From contig JACVTC010000078.1 of assembly GCA_016946835.1 (NCBI GenBank), positions 375,001-407,500 on the forward strand: 32,500 bases of DNA. The letters run 5' to 3'. The number at the start of each line of letters is the position of its first letter. The first letter of the stretch is position 1. A program made the position numbers and the translations under genes. This document shows, piece after piece, positions 13,374-30,313 of the stretch. The stretch is from Neocallimastix lanati (nom. inval.) (Eukaryota; Neocallimastigomycota; Neocallimastigomycetes; Neocallimastigales; Neocallimastigaceae). The notes beneath the pieces were generated by a model that worked only from the letters and a program-made list of their open reading frames with translations, was not told the origin of the DNA and searched no databases.

Positions 13374-13631
13374 ATGGATTTCATGCCAAAAATACCAAAA
13401 CCAAATACAGGACCAAATCTTGGTATCCCAGTTCCAGCACTTACACACAAAACTATTCATATTAAAGTTTTAGAACACTGATTCATTGAACCAAAAAAAA
13501 TTATTTATGATGAATCACATATTAAGTCTTGGTTATGCTCTCAAGGATATTCAAGACTTTTAAAATTTATTCAACGTTTAAATGTTAGTATTAAAAACAA
13601 AAGAATTACTGATCCATGCAAAGTCACTGAG
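13374..13631 (+). pseudogene. 5'-exon relic of PP2A phosphatase activator (PTPA/Rrd family)
   Basis: A single 86-codon exon starts at the ATG at 13374 and ends at a clean donor GAG|GTAAAT. After a Pro-rich leader (PKIPKPNTGPNLGIPVPAL) it carries the start of the PTPA fold: FIEPKKIIYDESHIKSW, then SQGYSRLLKFIQRLN and KNKRITDPCKVTE. These match the recalled family pattern FI.PKK.I....W..SQAY...I.FI..LN..VK.K..T...V.E. PTPA is a peptidyl-prolyl isomerase-like activator of PP2A, about 300-400 aa long. Codon 36 is an in-frame TGA (13479-13481) just before the conserved core. No later PTPA exon appears before the opposing LRRCC1 gene ends at 14037, so at least two thirds of the protein is missing. 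Trp is TGG everywhere else, which argues against TGA read-through as Trp. I read this as a duplicated 5' fragment; the intact gene is probably elsewhere. Confidence 0.78.
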
Positions 13632-14036
13632 GTAAATATAAATATTATTAATTCTTTTTATTATATAAATTAAAAATTGGAAAGTTTTATAAATTTCCAA
13701 GAAAAAAAAAATGATAAAAAGAATAATTAATCAATTTTGTTTTTAAAAACCTCACAGATAAATAATATATATATATATAAACTATTTGAAATAATATATA
13801 TAATATTGATTTATGTAGATAATAAATAACTGTTTTATTTAATTAATTATTTATTTAATTATTTTATTTTATTTTATTTATTGTATTATATTATATTATA
13901 TTATATTGTATTGTATTGTATTGTATTTTGTTTTATTAATATTATTAAATTGAAATATAATATTTATATATATAATTCATTAGATAATTTTATAAGTTAT
14001 ATATATATTGAAGTATTAATTATGTAATATATAAAA
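13632..14036. other. Spacer with TTATA/TTGTA pentanucleotide repeats
   Basis: It lies between the PTPA relic donor and the LRRCC1 stop, and would be intron 1 if the PTPA gene were whole. It holds a run of about 70 bases, roughly 13860-13930, shifting from ATTTT through TTATA to TTGTA pentamers. No coding exon was found on the plus strand. Confidence 0.6.
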
Positions 14037-20317
<6,281 letters not shown>

Positions 20318-20978
20318 TTATAATTATTCATATATTATAAATAATTAAAATAAATTTTATTTTCTTATTAATTTATGGTAATTAAAACTAGCAAATAATA
20401 AAAAATTTATTATTATTATTATTTTTTTTTGTAATATATATATATATATATTTTTTTTTTTTGTTTTTGTTTTTTGTCTTTAAGCAAAATATTACTACTA
20501 ATGAAATAAAAATTTAGTTTATTAATTTATTAATAATTACTAATATATCATATTTATTAAATTGTTTTTTTTTTTTTAAAAAAAATTTATTTAAAATTTA
20601 TTTTTTTATATAATTAAAAAATTGTTTATAAAAATTAATTTATTTCTTTATTCATATAATTTTTTAATTTAAAAAAAATTAACTTTGATTTAAAATTTTA
20701 TTTTGTATCACTATAAATTTTTATATTCTTAAATTTTATTCAAATATACTATTTTTCAAATACCAAAGTTGATTTAATATTAAAATAAAACAAATTTTTA
20801 TAATAATTGCTTAACTATCTTTTAATATTCAACTTCATTATATTAATTAATAATCACCAGAATTTTTATATTAATCTAAATTAAAATAGCTCATTAAAAA
20901 TTTATTTTTCAAAATTATTACCATATACCATATAATTAATTTTCTTTATTCTTCAATCATTAATAATATTAAATCAAA
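20318..20978. promoter_or_regulatory. Divergent LRRCC1 / SLD5 upstream region
   Basis: 661 bp separate two head-to-head start codons, so this interval must hold both promoters. No TATA or initiator element can be told apart from the A/T background. It contains a TA-T run at about 20434-20461. The SLD5 ATG has a purine-rich lead (AAATCAAA). Confidence 0.5.
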
Positions 20979-21049
20979 ATGGAATATAACAGAGAAAATA
21001 ATACATCAATAAATGGTAAAATCAAATTATTAATGTAATAATGTTATTT

Positions 21050-21112
<63 letters not shown>

Positions 21113-21818
21113 TTATAATTAATTGTATAAATTCCAAATTTTAATAAAGATGATTCAGAAGAAATTTCAGATGTTCATATGCTTATGAAATCTTGGATAA
21201 ATGAAAGATGTTCACCAGATATATTACCATATAATAATCTAGTTAATGATTTATTAGAACAACTAGAGGTTCAGGTAAATATAATAGTATAATTTATATA
21301 AAGCAATTATATAAATTATTCATTTTATATAAAGATTAATTCTTATTGTAAAACTTATAATAAGATTCATAATTATTGAATTTCTAATTAATAAATAAAT
21401 GTTTTTCTCTATATATTATACATCAATCTTAATTAATATGAAAATAAAAATAGTCTGAGATTATTGAAGCCAATAAAAATGAAAATGTAAATGCAGCTTT
21501 TCAAAATATGCTCTGCCAACAAGAAATGGATAGAGTGAAATTTATTATTAAAAATTATCTTCGAACAAGATTACAAAAAGTAATAAATATAAATGTGAAG
21601 TAAAAAATTTATTATTCATAAATGAATTTAGATTCAATTATAGTAATATTAACTTAATTTATCCTTTATAAAAGATAGAAAAATATGCTAATTTTATATA
21701 TGAAAATAAAGATACTTATTACGAAAGACTTTCAGATAAAGAAATAACATATTGTGAACAGTAATGATAATAATAATTACTTTATACATTTATTAAGAAT
21801 ATTTATAATTGTATTGTT

Positions 21819-21863
<45 letters not shown>

Positions 21864-21880
21864 TTTCCTATTAATCATTT

Positions 21881-21927
<47 letters not shown>

Positions 21928-22491
21928 GATATAAAGAATTAGTAGATGCACATTTGCTAAAATCTTCACTTGAAACGGCACCTGCATTTTTGCGAGAGTT
22001 AAATGGGAAAAATATGAAAGGAAAAAGCATAAGTAATTAAAATTATATATTTAAAAATTTATTTATATAATTATTATAATTATTATTAGAATTAATAGTT
22101 ATTGTTGTTGTAATATTTTATTATTAAATTAATATGTGTTAATCAATTTAAATATTATAATATTAGGACCAATATTAGATGAACCTGTATTCTGCAGAAT
22201 AAAAGAAGATATAGGAAATGTACAAATTCAGGGAAGGTAAATAAATAATATTTATTATAATATACATATACATATTTGTAACATAAATATAATATTATAT
22301 ACAAAAAAAAAAAAAAAAAATTTATAAAAAGTTTTTAATTTCATTTATTCTTTTAAAATTATATTAAAATGATTTAATTACATAGTCAAGGCAGTTCCGA
22401 ATCTGTATATATGGAGAAAAATAATATTTTTATGTTAAGATATAAATCCATAGAATCATTTCTTGAAGAAGGAAAAGCTGAACTTTTATAA
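20979..22491 (+). CDS. SLD5: DNA replication complex GINS subunit SLD5
   Basis: Complete 7-exon gene, 217 aa. Exons: 20979-21015, 21150-21274, 21454-21579, 21675-21760, 21929-22032, 22167-22236, 22386-22491; phase closes at all six junctions; stop TAA. The protein shows the GINS4/SLD5 signature. The helical A domain contains SWINERCSPDILPY (27-40), a LVNDLLEQLEVQ helix, and QEMDRVKFIIKNYLRTRLQK (77-96) followed by IEKYANFI, with LSDKEITYCEQYKELVDAHL next. The small beta-rich B domain follows, with DEPVFCRIKEDIGNVQIQ, and the chain ends at EEGKAELL. Human SLD5 is 223 aa, so this is full length. SLD5 joins PSF1, PSF2 and PSF3 in the GINS ring that binds Cdc45-MCM in the replicative helicase. 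The start is the first ATG; it encodes a short non-conserved leader as in other eukaryotes. Intron 4 carries a long T run and an AAT run. Confidence 0.96.
21821..21927. repeat. T38 run and (AAT)n in SLD5 intron 4
   Basis: 38 T at 21821-21858, then about 43 bases of AAT at 21885-21927 running directly into the acceptor AAG of exon 5. The AAT run takes the place of a pyrimidine tract. Confidence 0.85.
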
Positions 22492-22767
22492 ATGTTTTAT
22501 CAATAAAAAATTTACTCTTATAATATAATAATTCAATAACAATGAGATGTTATATATTATATACTACAATACAAACTTGTATTTAATAGTTATACAAAAT
22601 ATCTACTAATAATATATTCAACATCTATTAAATTACTAATATTTAGTATTATCTGCTTGTTTATATAAATATTTAGTTTTCAAAAGTTTTCCGTAAAATA
22701 AATATTTATTAATATAATAAAATAAATAATACATTGATATTAATAAACATTTAAATTATAGTTATTT

Positions 22768-22802
<35 letters not shown>

Positions 22803-22856
22803 TTTGTTTGTTTGTTTGTTTGTTTGTTTGTTTGCTTGTTTGTTTGTTTATTTGTT
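22768..22856. repeat. (ATTT)n to (GTTT)n tetranucleotide repeat
   Basis: ATTT units from about 22768 switch to GTTT units at about 22803-22850, with one GCTT variant. This is downstream of SLD5. The Cys/Phe/Leu-rich plus-strand reading frames starting here are repeat artefacts. Confidence 0.9.
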
Positions 22857-22887
22857 TACTTTTTTGCTTTATTTTATTTTATAATAT

Positions 22888-23060
22888 TTTATTCAATCTA
22901 TACTTTATATTTATATTTCTACTATTTATTATATTATATTATATTATATTTTATTTTATTTTTATTAATACTTTACTCTTTTATATTACTTCACTATTTA
23001 TTTTATTTTATTTTATTTTTATTAATACTTTACTCTTTTATTACTTCACTATTTATTTTA
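22888..23060 (-). repeat. Inverted copies of the 34-bp and 47-bp repeat units
   Basis: 22888-22930 is close to the reverse complement of the 34-bp unit found six times at 23691-24630. 22960-23060 holds two copies (starting about 22964 and 23021) of the reverse complement of the 47-bp unit at 24656-24890, differing at about two bases (ACTTTACTC here against ATTTTGCTC from the other arm); the second copy also lacks three bases. Confidence 0.75.
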
Positions 23061-23141
23061 TTTTATTTAATATGTTAATTTATTTCAACAAATCCAAATA
23101 CTTTATTTAGTTATCTTTTTTTTTTTTTAATTAAATGATAA

Positions 23142-23366
23142 GATTTCATAAGGAAAGGAGCACCTCCCTTTCTTAGTACTGAAATAATGTATTGTTTACC
23201 TAAATTCTTACTTGAAAATAAAATTGAAATAATCATGGATATAAAAAAATATGTTTCTGTGGACATCAGTAAAATCATTACTCACTTATTTCTAAGTGAC
23301 ATAACGAAATCATTCCTACAAAAAATAAAATATAATTCATTCCATATTTCAAGATACATTTTTTAA
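23142..23366 (+). other. Orphan open frame between inverted repeat arms
   Basis: A stop-to-stop frame of 74 codons with normal-looking amino-acid mix, in a patch clearly less A/T-only than its surroundings (about 23145-23330). It includes RKGAPPFLSTEIMYCLPKF and, from the internal ATG at 23187, a 59-aa frame containing MDIKKYVSVDISKII. I do not recognise it. It may be a relic exon of a lost gene, a small gene, or part of a non-coding element. It is flanked on both sides by members of the same inverted minisatellite family. Confidence 0.3.
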
Positions 23367-23690
23367 TTTTGAAATATTCAAATTATCCAAAAATAATTCA
23401 TTAAATATATATATATATATTTTTTTATTGCTATATTTGTCAAAGAATAAACTATTATATATATATATATATTTTTTTTTTAAATTATTATTATAATACT
23501 ATAATTAAAAATTTATAATATTGTAAAAATATAATATAAATTTAAAAGACGAAATATTTTGTGTAACATATTCCTCAACCCAAATAAATTTAAATTATAA
23601 AATTATAAAATAAAAAATTAAATAATCAAGCAAAATAATTATATAATAAATATAATAGTTATTTTGAATTAAAATAAAATAAAAAAAATG

Positions 23691-24655
23691 GTAGAATATT
23701 AAATATAAAGTACAGATTGAATAAAATAAAATAAAATAAAATAAAATAAAATAAAATAAAATAAAATAAAATAAAAAGTAGAATATTAAATAAGAAAGTA
23801 CAGATTGAATAAAATAAAATAAAATAAAATAAAATAAAAAGTAGAATATTAAATAAGAAAGTACAGATTGAATAAAATAAAATAAAATAAAATAAAATAA
23901 AATAAAATAAAATAAAATAAAATAAAATAAAATAAAATAAAATAAAATAAAATAAAATAAAATAAAATAAAATAAAATAAAATAAAATAAAATAAAATAA
24001 AATAAAATAAAATAAAATAAAATAAAATAAAATAAAATAAAATAAAATAAAATAAAATAAATAAATAAATAAAGTAGAATATTAAATAAGAAAGTACAGA
24101 TTGAATAAAATAAAATAAAATAAAATAAAATAAAATAAAATAAAATAAAATAAAATAAAATAAAATAAAATAAAATAAAATAAAATAAAATAAAATAAAA
24201 AGTAGAATATTAAATAAGAAAGTACAGATTGAATAAAATAAAATAAAATAAAATAAAATAAAATAAAATAAAATAAAATAAAATAAATAAAATAAAATAA
24301 AATAAAATAAAATAAAATAAAATAAAATAAATAAAATAAAATAAAATAAAATAAAATAAAATAAAATAAAATAAAATAAAATAAAATAAAATAAAATAAA
24401 ATAAAATAAAATAAATAAAATAAAATAAAATAAAATAAAATAAAATAAAATAAAATAAAATAAAATAAAATAAAATAAAATAAAATAAAATAAAATAAAA
24501 TAAAATAAAATAAAATAAAATAAAATAAAATAAAATAAAATAAAATAAAATAAAATAAAATAAAATAAAATAAAATAAAATAAAAATAAAATAAATAGTA
24601 GAATATTAAATAAGTACAGATTGAATAAAATAAAATAAAATAAAATAAAATAAAT
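23691..24655 (+). repeat. AAAAT pentanucleotide array punctuated by a 34-bp unit
   Basis: Long (AAAAT)n tracts are interrupted by the unit GTAGAATATTAAATAAGAAA followed by GTACAGATTGAAT. It starts at 23691 (slightly divergent), 23778, 23841, 24074, 24202 and 24598 (the last with a four-base deletion). The tracts between units range from about 30 bp to more than 350 bp. The minus-strand 'Leu/Phe/Tyr' reading frame across 24082-24678 is only the repeat. Confidence 0.93.
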
Positions 24656-24890
24656 AGTGAAGTAATATAAAAGAGCAAAATATTAATAAAAATAAAATAA
24701 ATAGTGAAGTAATATAAAAGAGCAAAATATTAATAAAAATAAAATAAATAGTGAAGTAATATAAAAGAGCAAAACATTAATAAAAATAAAATAAATAGTG
24801 AAGTAATATAAAAGAGCAAAATATTAATAAAAATAAAATAAATAGCGAATTAATATAAAAGAGCAAAATATTAATAAAAATAAAATAAAA
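24656..24890 (+). repeat. 47-bp minisatellite, five tandem copies
   Basis: Units begin AGTGAAGTAATATAAAAGAG at 24656, 24703, 24750 and 24797, and AGCGAATTAATATAAAAGAG at 24844, an exact period of 47. Copy 3 has one change (AACATT) and copy 5 has two near its start. It follows the AAAAT array directly. Reverse-complement copies lie at 22960-23060. Confidence 0.93.
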
Positions 24891-25292
24891 TAAAATAAAA
24901 TAAAAATGATAAAACAAAGTTTTTAATATTTATTCCATATATATATATATAATTTAAATATATTTTTATTTGCATTTATTAATTATAGTTTTATTTTTCT
25001 GAATTTTTTTTATTTGTTATTTTTTTTTTTTTTTTTTTTTTTTGCTATTATGGTTTACATATACATGATTTATTTATATATAATAAAAGATACTATTTAA
25101 ATATCTTTTATTATTATTATTTAATTTATTATTTAATTTATATATATTATTTTACTTTATTTTGTTAACTTTGTTTATTTTAAATTATTATAATTAATTT
25201 TATTTAATGGAATTGATATTCCATATCATGTTTGATTTTTATTATAAAAAAAAAAGACATTTTTTTTTGAATGTAAATTATGATTTGTTAAT
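24891..25292. other. Non-coding 3' flank of CK2 alpha
   Basis: It contains the end of the AAAAT tract, a T run at about 25018-25043 and A/T-rich filler. No coding frame or RNA gene is seen. The CK2 3' untranslated region must lie at the right end. Confidence 0.5.
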
Positions 25293-27172
25293 TTATTGAA
25301 CCTTTTCATATCCTTCTTTTTCACGAACCGGATCTATTTTGATAATTATAAAGAAAAAAAAATATTAAAAAAAAATTAATATTTTGTATTTTTTACTTCA
25401 AAATAAAACAAACACTATATTATTACACTTACCAAAATATGGATGATTCATAGCTTCCTTAGCAGTTAAACGTTCCTTTATTATTTAAAATAATAAAATA
25501 AAATTAAAATTAAATTAAAATAAAAGAAAGGAAATGTTAATTATTACCTTAACTCAAAATTATTATAAACTTTAATTCATATAATATCAAAACTTACTTG
25601 ATGATCATATCTTAAAAGATGATCTAGGAAATCGATAGCTTCTGGCGAAATGTAATTTTGGTTTTCAGCAGTAAGGAACTTAGCCCATGGCTTACGTGGG
25701 TATCTTTTATTTATGTATATTTATGTAATTATATGAATATTTTTTGAAGGAATATAAAATAATTAGATCAAATTAATTATAATATTATTAATAATATATA
25801 ATATATTACCTTCCAAGAATATCCTTATAATGAGGATCTAAAGTAATATTGTATTTCTTTAAGTAAACATCCAATTCATCAGTACCTAAAACTTTAGCAA
25901 TTTTAACTAATTGATCATAATTATCACGACCGTGGAAAAATGGTTCTTTCTTGAAGATCTATTATTAATTTATTATTATTTTTATTATTATATTTTTTTT
26001 TCTCTTTTCTAATGATTTTGTATTATATAAAAAATTTATTTTATATACTCTTTCATATTATTTCTAATATAAATACTAACCATACTAGCAAACATACAAC
26101 CTAAACTCCATAAATCGAGTGAATAATCATATTTAGTATAATCAACTAAAAGTTCTGGACCCTTGAAGTAACGTGATGCAACTCTAACATTATAATCAGT
26201 TCCTGGATGATAGAAATCAGCTAAACCCCAATCAATTAATCTTAGCTATTATTTACGTATTATTGCAATATATTTTTTATTACTAAGTACAATTATAGAT
26301 ATATTAAAAAATTTATAAATTATGAATACCTTTCTATTAGCATGGTCAATCATAACATTATGAGGTTTGACATCACGATGCATAATACCTTTAGAGTGAC
26401 AATAATCTAAAGCCTAAAATTTTAATAAGTATTAATTCTTAACATTTTTTATTAATAATAATCAAAAAATTAATCTTACCTTTAAGATTTCATATATATA
26501 ATATCTAATATCATAATCAGAAAGAGTAGGATACAAGACTTTAAAATCATTGTTATTAACATATTCAAAAATGAATGCCGGGGTTTTAGACTATTTTTAA
26601 ATAATTTATTTTATTTAATTACAAATTTAATATTTAATTTAATATTATCCATTAATTACTTTGAAAAATAAATCCAATACTCCTAAAATAAAATTATAAA
26701 CATACTTGTGGATCACGAACTACATCATATAAACTAACAATATTTGGTCCACCAGTTAAATTTTGTAAAATTTTTATTTCTCTCTTAATCTTCTTCTTCT
26801 TTACTGGTTTTAAAACTTTAATAACACATTTCTGGTTATTGGTAATGTTAATAGCTTCGAAAACTTCAGAGTATTTTCCTCTTCCAATTTTTTTAATAAT
26901 TTCGTAGTTTTCTTGGCCACTATTATATATATTATATTTGTTGAATTATTTATAAATTTTTAATTTTTTTTTTTTTTCTTTATATTATTATTTAAAATAC
27001 TAAAATTCAACATTTTTTTAAAATAAATATATTATCATTTGTTCTATTATTTTTTTTAATTATCCTACCCCCATTCTATATTCATATTATCATAATCCCA
27101 ATAGTCTTGATTCATCTCTGAATTGACATTGGCATACACCCTTGAAACGGTGCCAATAATTTGAGAAGACAT
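25293..27172 (-). CDS. CKA1: Casein kinase 2 catalytic subunit alpha
   Basis: Complete 9-exon gene, 338 aa. Exons: 27172-27069, 26919-26706, 26590-26480, 26413-26330, 26245-26081, 25958-25810, 25703-25598, 25475-25433, 25333-25293; phase closes at every junction; stop TAA. It is a textbook CMGC kinase of the CK2 type: glycine loop [11 protein letters not shown] (47-57), ATP-binding Lys69 (VIK), the acidic-substrate-binding cluster KKKKIKRE (75-82), HRDVKPHN (155-162) with catalytic Asp157, and DWG (176-178) in place of DFG, which is diagnostic for CK2. It continues with [24 protein letters not shown] and the C-terminal [14 protein letters not shown]. The N-terminal segment ([19 protein letters not shown]), which holds the kinase active, is intact. 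CK2 alpha is a constitutive Ser/Thr kinase for acidic sites, with nuclear and cytoplasmic roles, usually bound to CK2 beta. No beta subunit is in the window. The symbol follows yeast usage; CSNK2A is the animal name. Confidence 0.98.
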
Positions 27173-28319
27173 CCTGATTACTTTTTTCTTTTTTAGATTA
27201 AAAAAATACAATTTAGAGAATTTATAAACATATAAATATATATATATATATAAAAATAAAATTAATTGAAAACATTTTTTATTTGTATTACTACTATTTA
27301 TCCAATTTTTTATTTAATACAACAAATTAAATTAATTATTTATTTCTACGCATATTTTTTATTTTTTTTTTATTTTTGATTGGTATATTTTATAATCTTT
27401 AATTGTTTAAATTTATGTCACTGATTTATAATTTAATTAATTAAATAAATGGTTAAATTCAAATAAATATTTGATTTGATTTATTTATAAGTATTCCGTC
27501 TTATTGTTACTATTATATTAAGACATAAGATATTAAGTTATTAAATATTTAAAAAAAAATAATAATAATAAAAATAAAAATTGATTCAATTTTGGATTGA
27601 TTTTATATTTATTTTGTGTTATAACATTAATTGTTTATTTTCTCCAATAAACTAAAAAAATGTTTTATTTTTCTTGTACAAACATTTAAAATTATTAAAT
27701 AATCTTTATTTGTTTTAAAATATTTATTACCTTATATATAAATAAAATTTCTTTTTTCTATATATAAAAAAAAAAAATAAAGATGAAAATAATAAAATAT
27801 TTGTGTAGAGAATTAAAAAAAAAAAAATTTTTTTTTTCTATTATAAATAATTTTTCTTTTGTTATTCTTTTTTTTTTTTCTTATTCTATTTTAATTTTGG
27901 TTTATGATTTAAATAAAATTATTTTGACATTAACATTATTATTTATTATTATTATTATTATGAAATAAAATATTATATAATGTATTTAATGTATACATTA
28001 TAAATTAAAATTTACTTAACAGAATTACATTTCATTATTTGATTATGGCATGGCTTGATGTTAACTATATCATCAATTATTTAAAAATTTTTTATTAAAA
28101 AAATTTTTTTATTGGTTGATTCATTTATTATAATTAATTCAATATTATATTATATTATAAATTATTTCTACACATTATATATAATAGAATAAATATTATA
28201 AATCTTAAATATTTAAATCATTATAGAGGATTATAAAAAAAAAAATACAAGAATAAATAGCTTGTTATATAAATAAATAATATATAATGAAGTAAAAAGT
28301 GTCCGCAATAAATCTAATA
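27173..28319. other. Upstream region of CK2 alpha, no gene seen
   Basis: It must contain the CK2 promoter. The sequence is A/T filler with short TA and T runs. A 61-codon plus-strand frame at 27783-27968 is Phe/Ile/Lys-rich, has no recognisable features and is probably chance. Confidence 0.5.
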
Positions 28320-28395
28320 GTTATTCTACTATTTATTTAATTTCATTTTATTCAATCTATACTTTATATTCATATTCATATTCTACTATTTATTT
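28320..28395 (-). repeat. Third dispersed copy of the 34-bp repeat family
   Basis: TTTTATTCAATCTATACTTT (about 28348-28367), followed by TTCTACTATTTATTTC, is close to the reverse complement of the unit at 23691-24630, in the same orientation as the copy at 22888-22930. It lies directly at the left edge of the TTTTTTA array. Confidence 0.65.
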
Positions 28396-28400
28396 CATTC

Positions 28401-28589
28401 TATTTTTTTATTTTTATTTTTATTTTTTATTTTTATTTTTATTTTTTATTTTTTATTTTTTATTTTTTATTTTTTATTTTTTATTTTTTATTTTTTATTT
28501 TTTATTTTTTATTTTTTATTTTTATTTTTATTTTTTATTTTTTATTTTTTATTTTTTATTTTTTATTTTTTATTTTTTATTTTTTATTT

Positions 28590-28626
<37 letters not shown>

Positions 28627-28658
28627 ATTTTTTATTTTTTATTTTTTATTTTTTATTT

Positions 28659-28695
<37 letters not shown>

Positions 28696-28840
28696 ATTTT
28701 TTATTTTTTATTTTTTATTTTTTATTTTTTATTTTTTATTTTTTATTTTTTATTATTTATTATTTATTATTTATTATTTATTATTTATTATTTATTTTTA
28801 TTTTTTATTTTTTATTATTTATTTTTTATTTTTATTTTTT
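28401..28840. repeat. (TTTTTTA)n heptanucleotide array
   Basis: About 440 bp of mainly 7-bp TTTTTTA units with TTTTTA and TTATTTA variants towards the right end. It is not a known fungal telomere unit (TTAGGG type). Confidence 0.93.
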
Positions 28841-29571
28841 TTTGTGAAAAAATTATTTTTTTAATTTAACTACTAAAAATGACATAATAAAAATTTTATT
28901 ATGACATTCTTGGTATTACTTTAGATCAAAAATTTAGATACTTCAAGAAGAAAAACTTTAGTATGTACATATGGATGTAATTCATAAAGAAATGGAATCA
29001 AAAAAAAAAAAATATATATATATATATATATAATAATAATAAATAAAAATAAATAAATAAATAAAAATAAACAAATAAATAAAAATAAACAAAAAATAAA
29101 AAAAATAAATAAAAAATAAAAAAATAAATAAAAAATAAAAAAATAAATAAAAAATAAAAAAAATGAATAAAAAATAAAAAAAATGAATAAAAAATAAAAA
29201 ATAAAAAAAAAAAAGAAAGATAAATTAACATGAAATAAACTTATTTTTTTTATTATAGAAATTATAATTATAATACTAAATATAAAAATTTTTCTATATA
29301 TCATATTTTTTATTAATAAATGATTTTTTTATATATATAATGATTTTGTCTCATATTTTATAAATTCATGTATATTATATAGATATTATATGAATTATGA
29401 ATATGATATGATATGATATATTCATTGTTATATTATTATAATTATTAATTCAAATAAATGTATTTATATATTTGAATTAAATTTATATATATATATATTA
29501 TCTCAAATTCATTTACTTTTTAAAAATTCATTCAAATTTATTTACATATATTTACAAACATATATTTAAAA
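28841..29571. other. Intergenic region left of CCDC96, with a near-palindrome
   Basis: 28881-28905 is a near-perfect palindrome (GACATAATAAAA, central A, TTTTATTATGAC; one mismatch pair). At 28921-28998 the minus strand shows about 25 protein-like codons (IPFLYELHPYVHTKVFLLEV) that run into A/T repeat; this may be a relic or chance. The rest is A/T filler, and the CCDC96 3' end lies at the right. Confidence 0.45.
29033..29212. repeat. A-rich AAATAAATAAAAA degenerate array
   Basis: Tandem A-rich units of mixed 4- to 13-bp period. It is the source of the Phe/Leu/Tyr-rich minus-strand frames here, which are not genes. Confidence 0.85.
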
Positions 29572-30274
29572 TTAGCATCCTGCTAAAATAATATGACTTT
29601 TCTTTATTTTTCTCTTATAAGATAATCTTTTAAGCATTAACTCTGTATGATAAACTTGTAATTCTTCAACTTGCCTCTTAAGACTTTCAGTTTCATCCTT
29701 AATATATTTAAAATATATTAATATAATAATTATTATTATAAAACTTTTTTAGATATTATAAAAATAAATAAAAAAAATAAAAAAAAAAAAATGTAAATTG
29801 AAAAATGTAAAAAATAAAAAATAAAAAGTTAAGAAGTAAAAATAAAAAATAAAAAAATAAAAATTTGAATGAAATAATAATCAATAATCTATACAATTTT
29901 ATTTTCAAAGTCCATTAAAAGTGTACGATTTCCTAATAACCCATGTTTTTGCCTTAATATTTGAGTATTATGTCTCAATTTGTCTCTGGATTGTTTAATT
30001 GCTGGTAAAGTATCTCTTTGTTTTGTAACCTTATCATCTAATTCTTTTAATTCTTTCTTTAAATGTACGTTCTCTGCCTAAATAATTTATATATTTATTA
30101 CTTTTGTAATCAAATTATAAATAATATTATTAATTAAATTACCTGGACAAATTGCAGTTTTTCTTTTACATGAGTTAAAACTTGAACGATATTATTAATT
30201 TTTTTCTTTAGTTTTAATAGTTCCTACATTTGTTTTAATGTAATAATAAAAATATATTAAATTATTTATATTAT

Positions 30275-30313
<39 letters not shown>

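Noticed and set aside
13479-13481. TGA as a reassigned Trp or selenocysteine codon
   Set aside because: Trp is TGG in all six intact genes, no other conserved frame contains TGA, and the CCDC81-like gene ends in TGA. The PTPA family has no conserved Trp or Cys at this place.
22808-23110. Cys/Phe/Leu-rich plus-strand frames starting MFVCLFVC
   Set aside because: They are produced by the GTTT tetranucleotide repeat and the inverted 47-bp units.
24082-24678. 198-codon Phe/Tyr/Ile/Leu minus-strand frame
   Set aside because: It is the (AAAAT)n array read in one frame; the period of 5 lets it stay open. There is no sign of a real protein.
28401-28840. TTTTTTA array as a telomere or interstitial telomere
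   Set aside because: It lacks the G residues of telomeric units and has internal variants typical of a simple A/T satellite.
28921-29304. 127-codon minus-strand Phe/Ile/Tyr-rich frame
   Set aside because: Most of it is the A-rich degenerate array; only the last 25 codons look protein-like, and these are listed separately.
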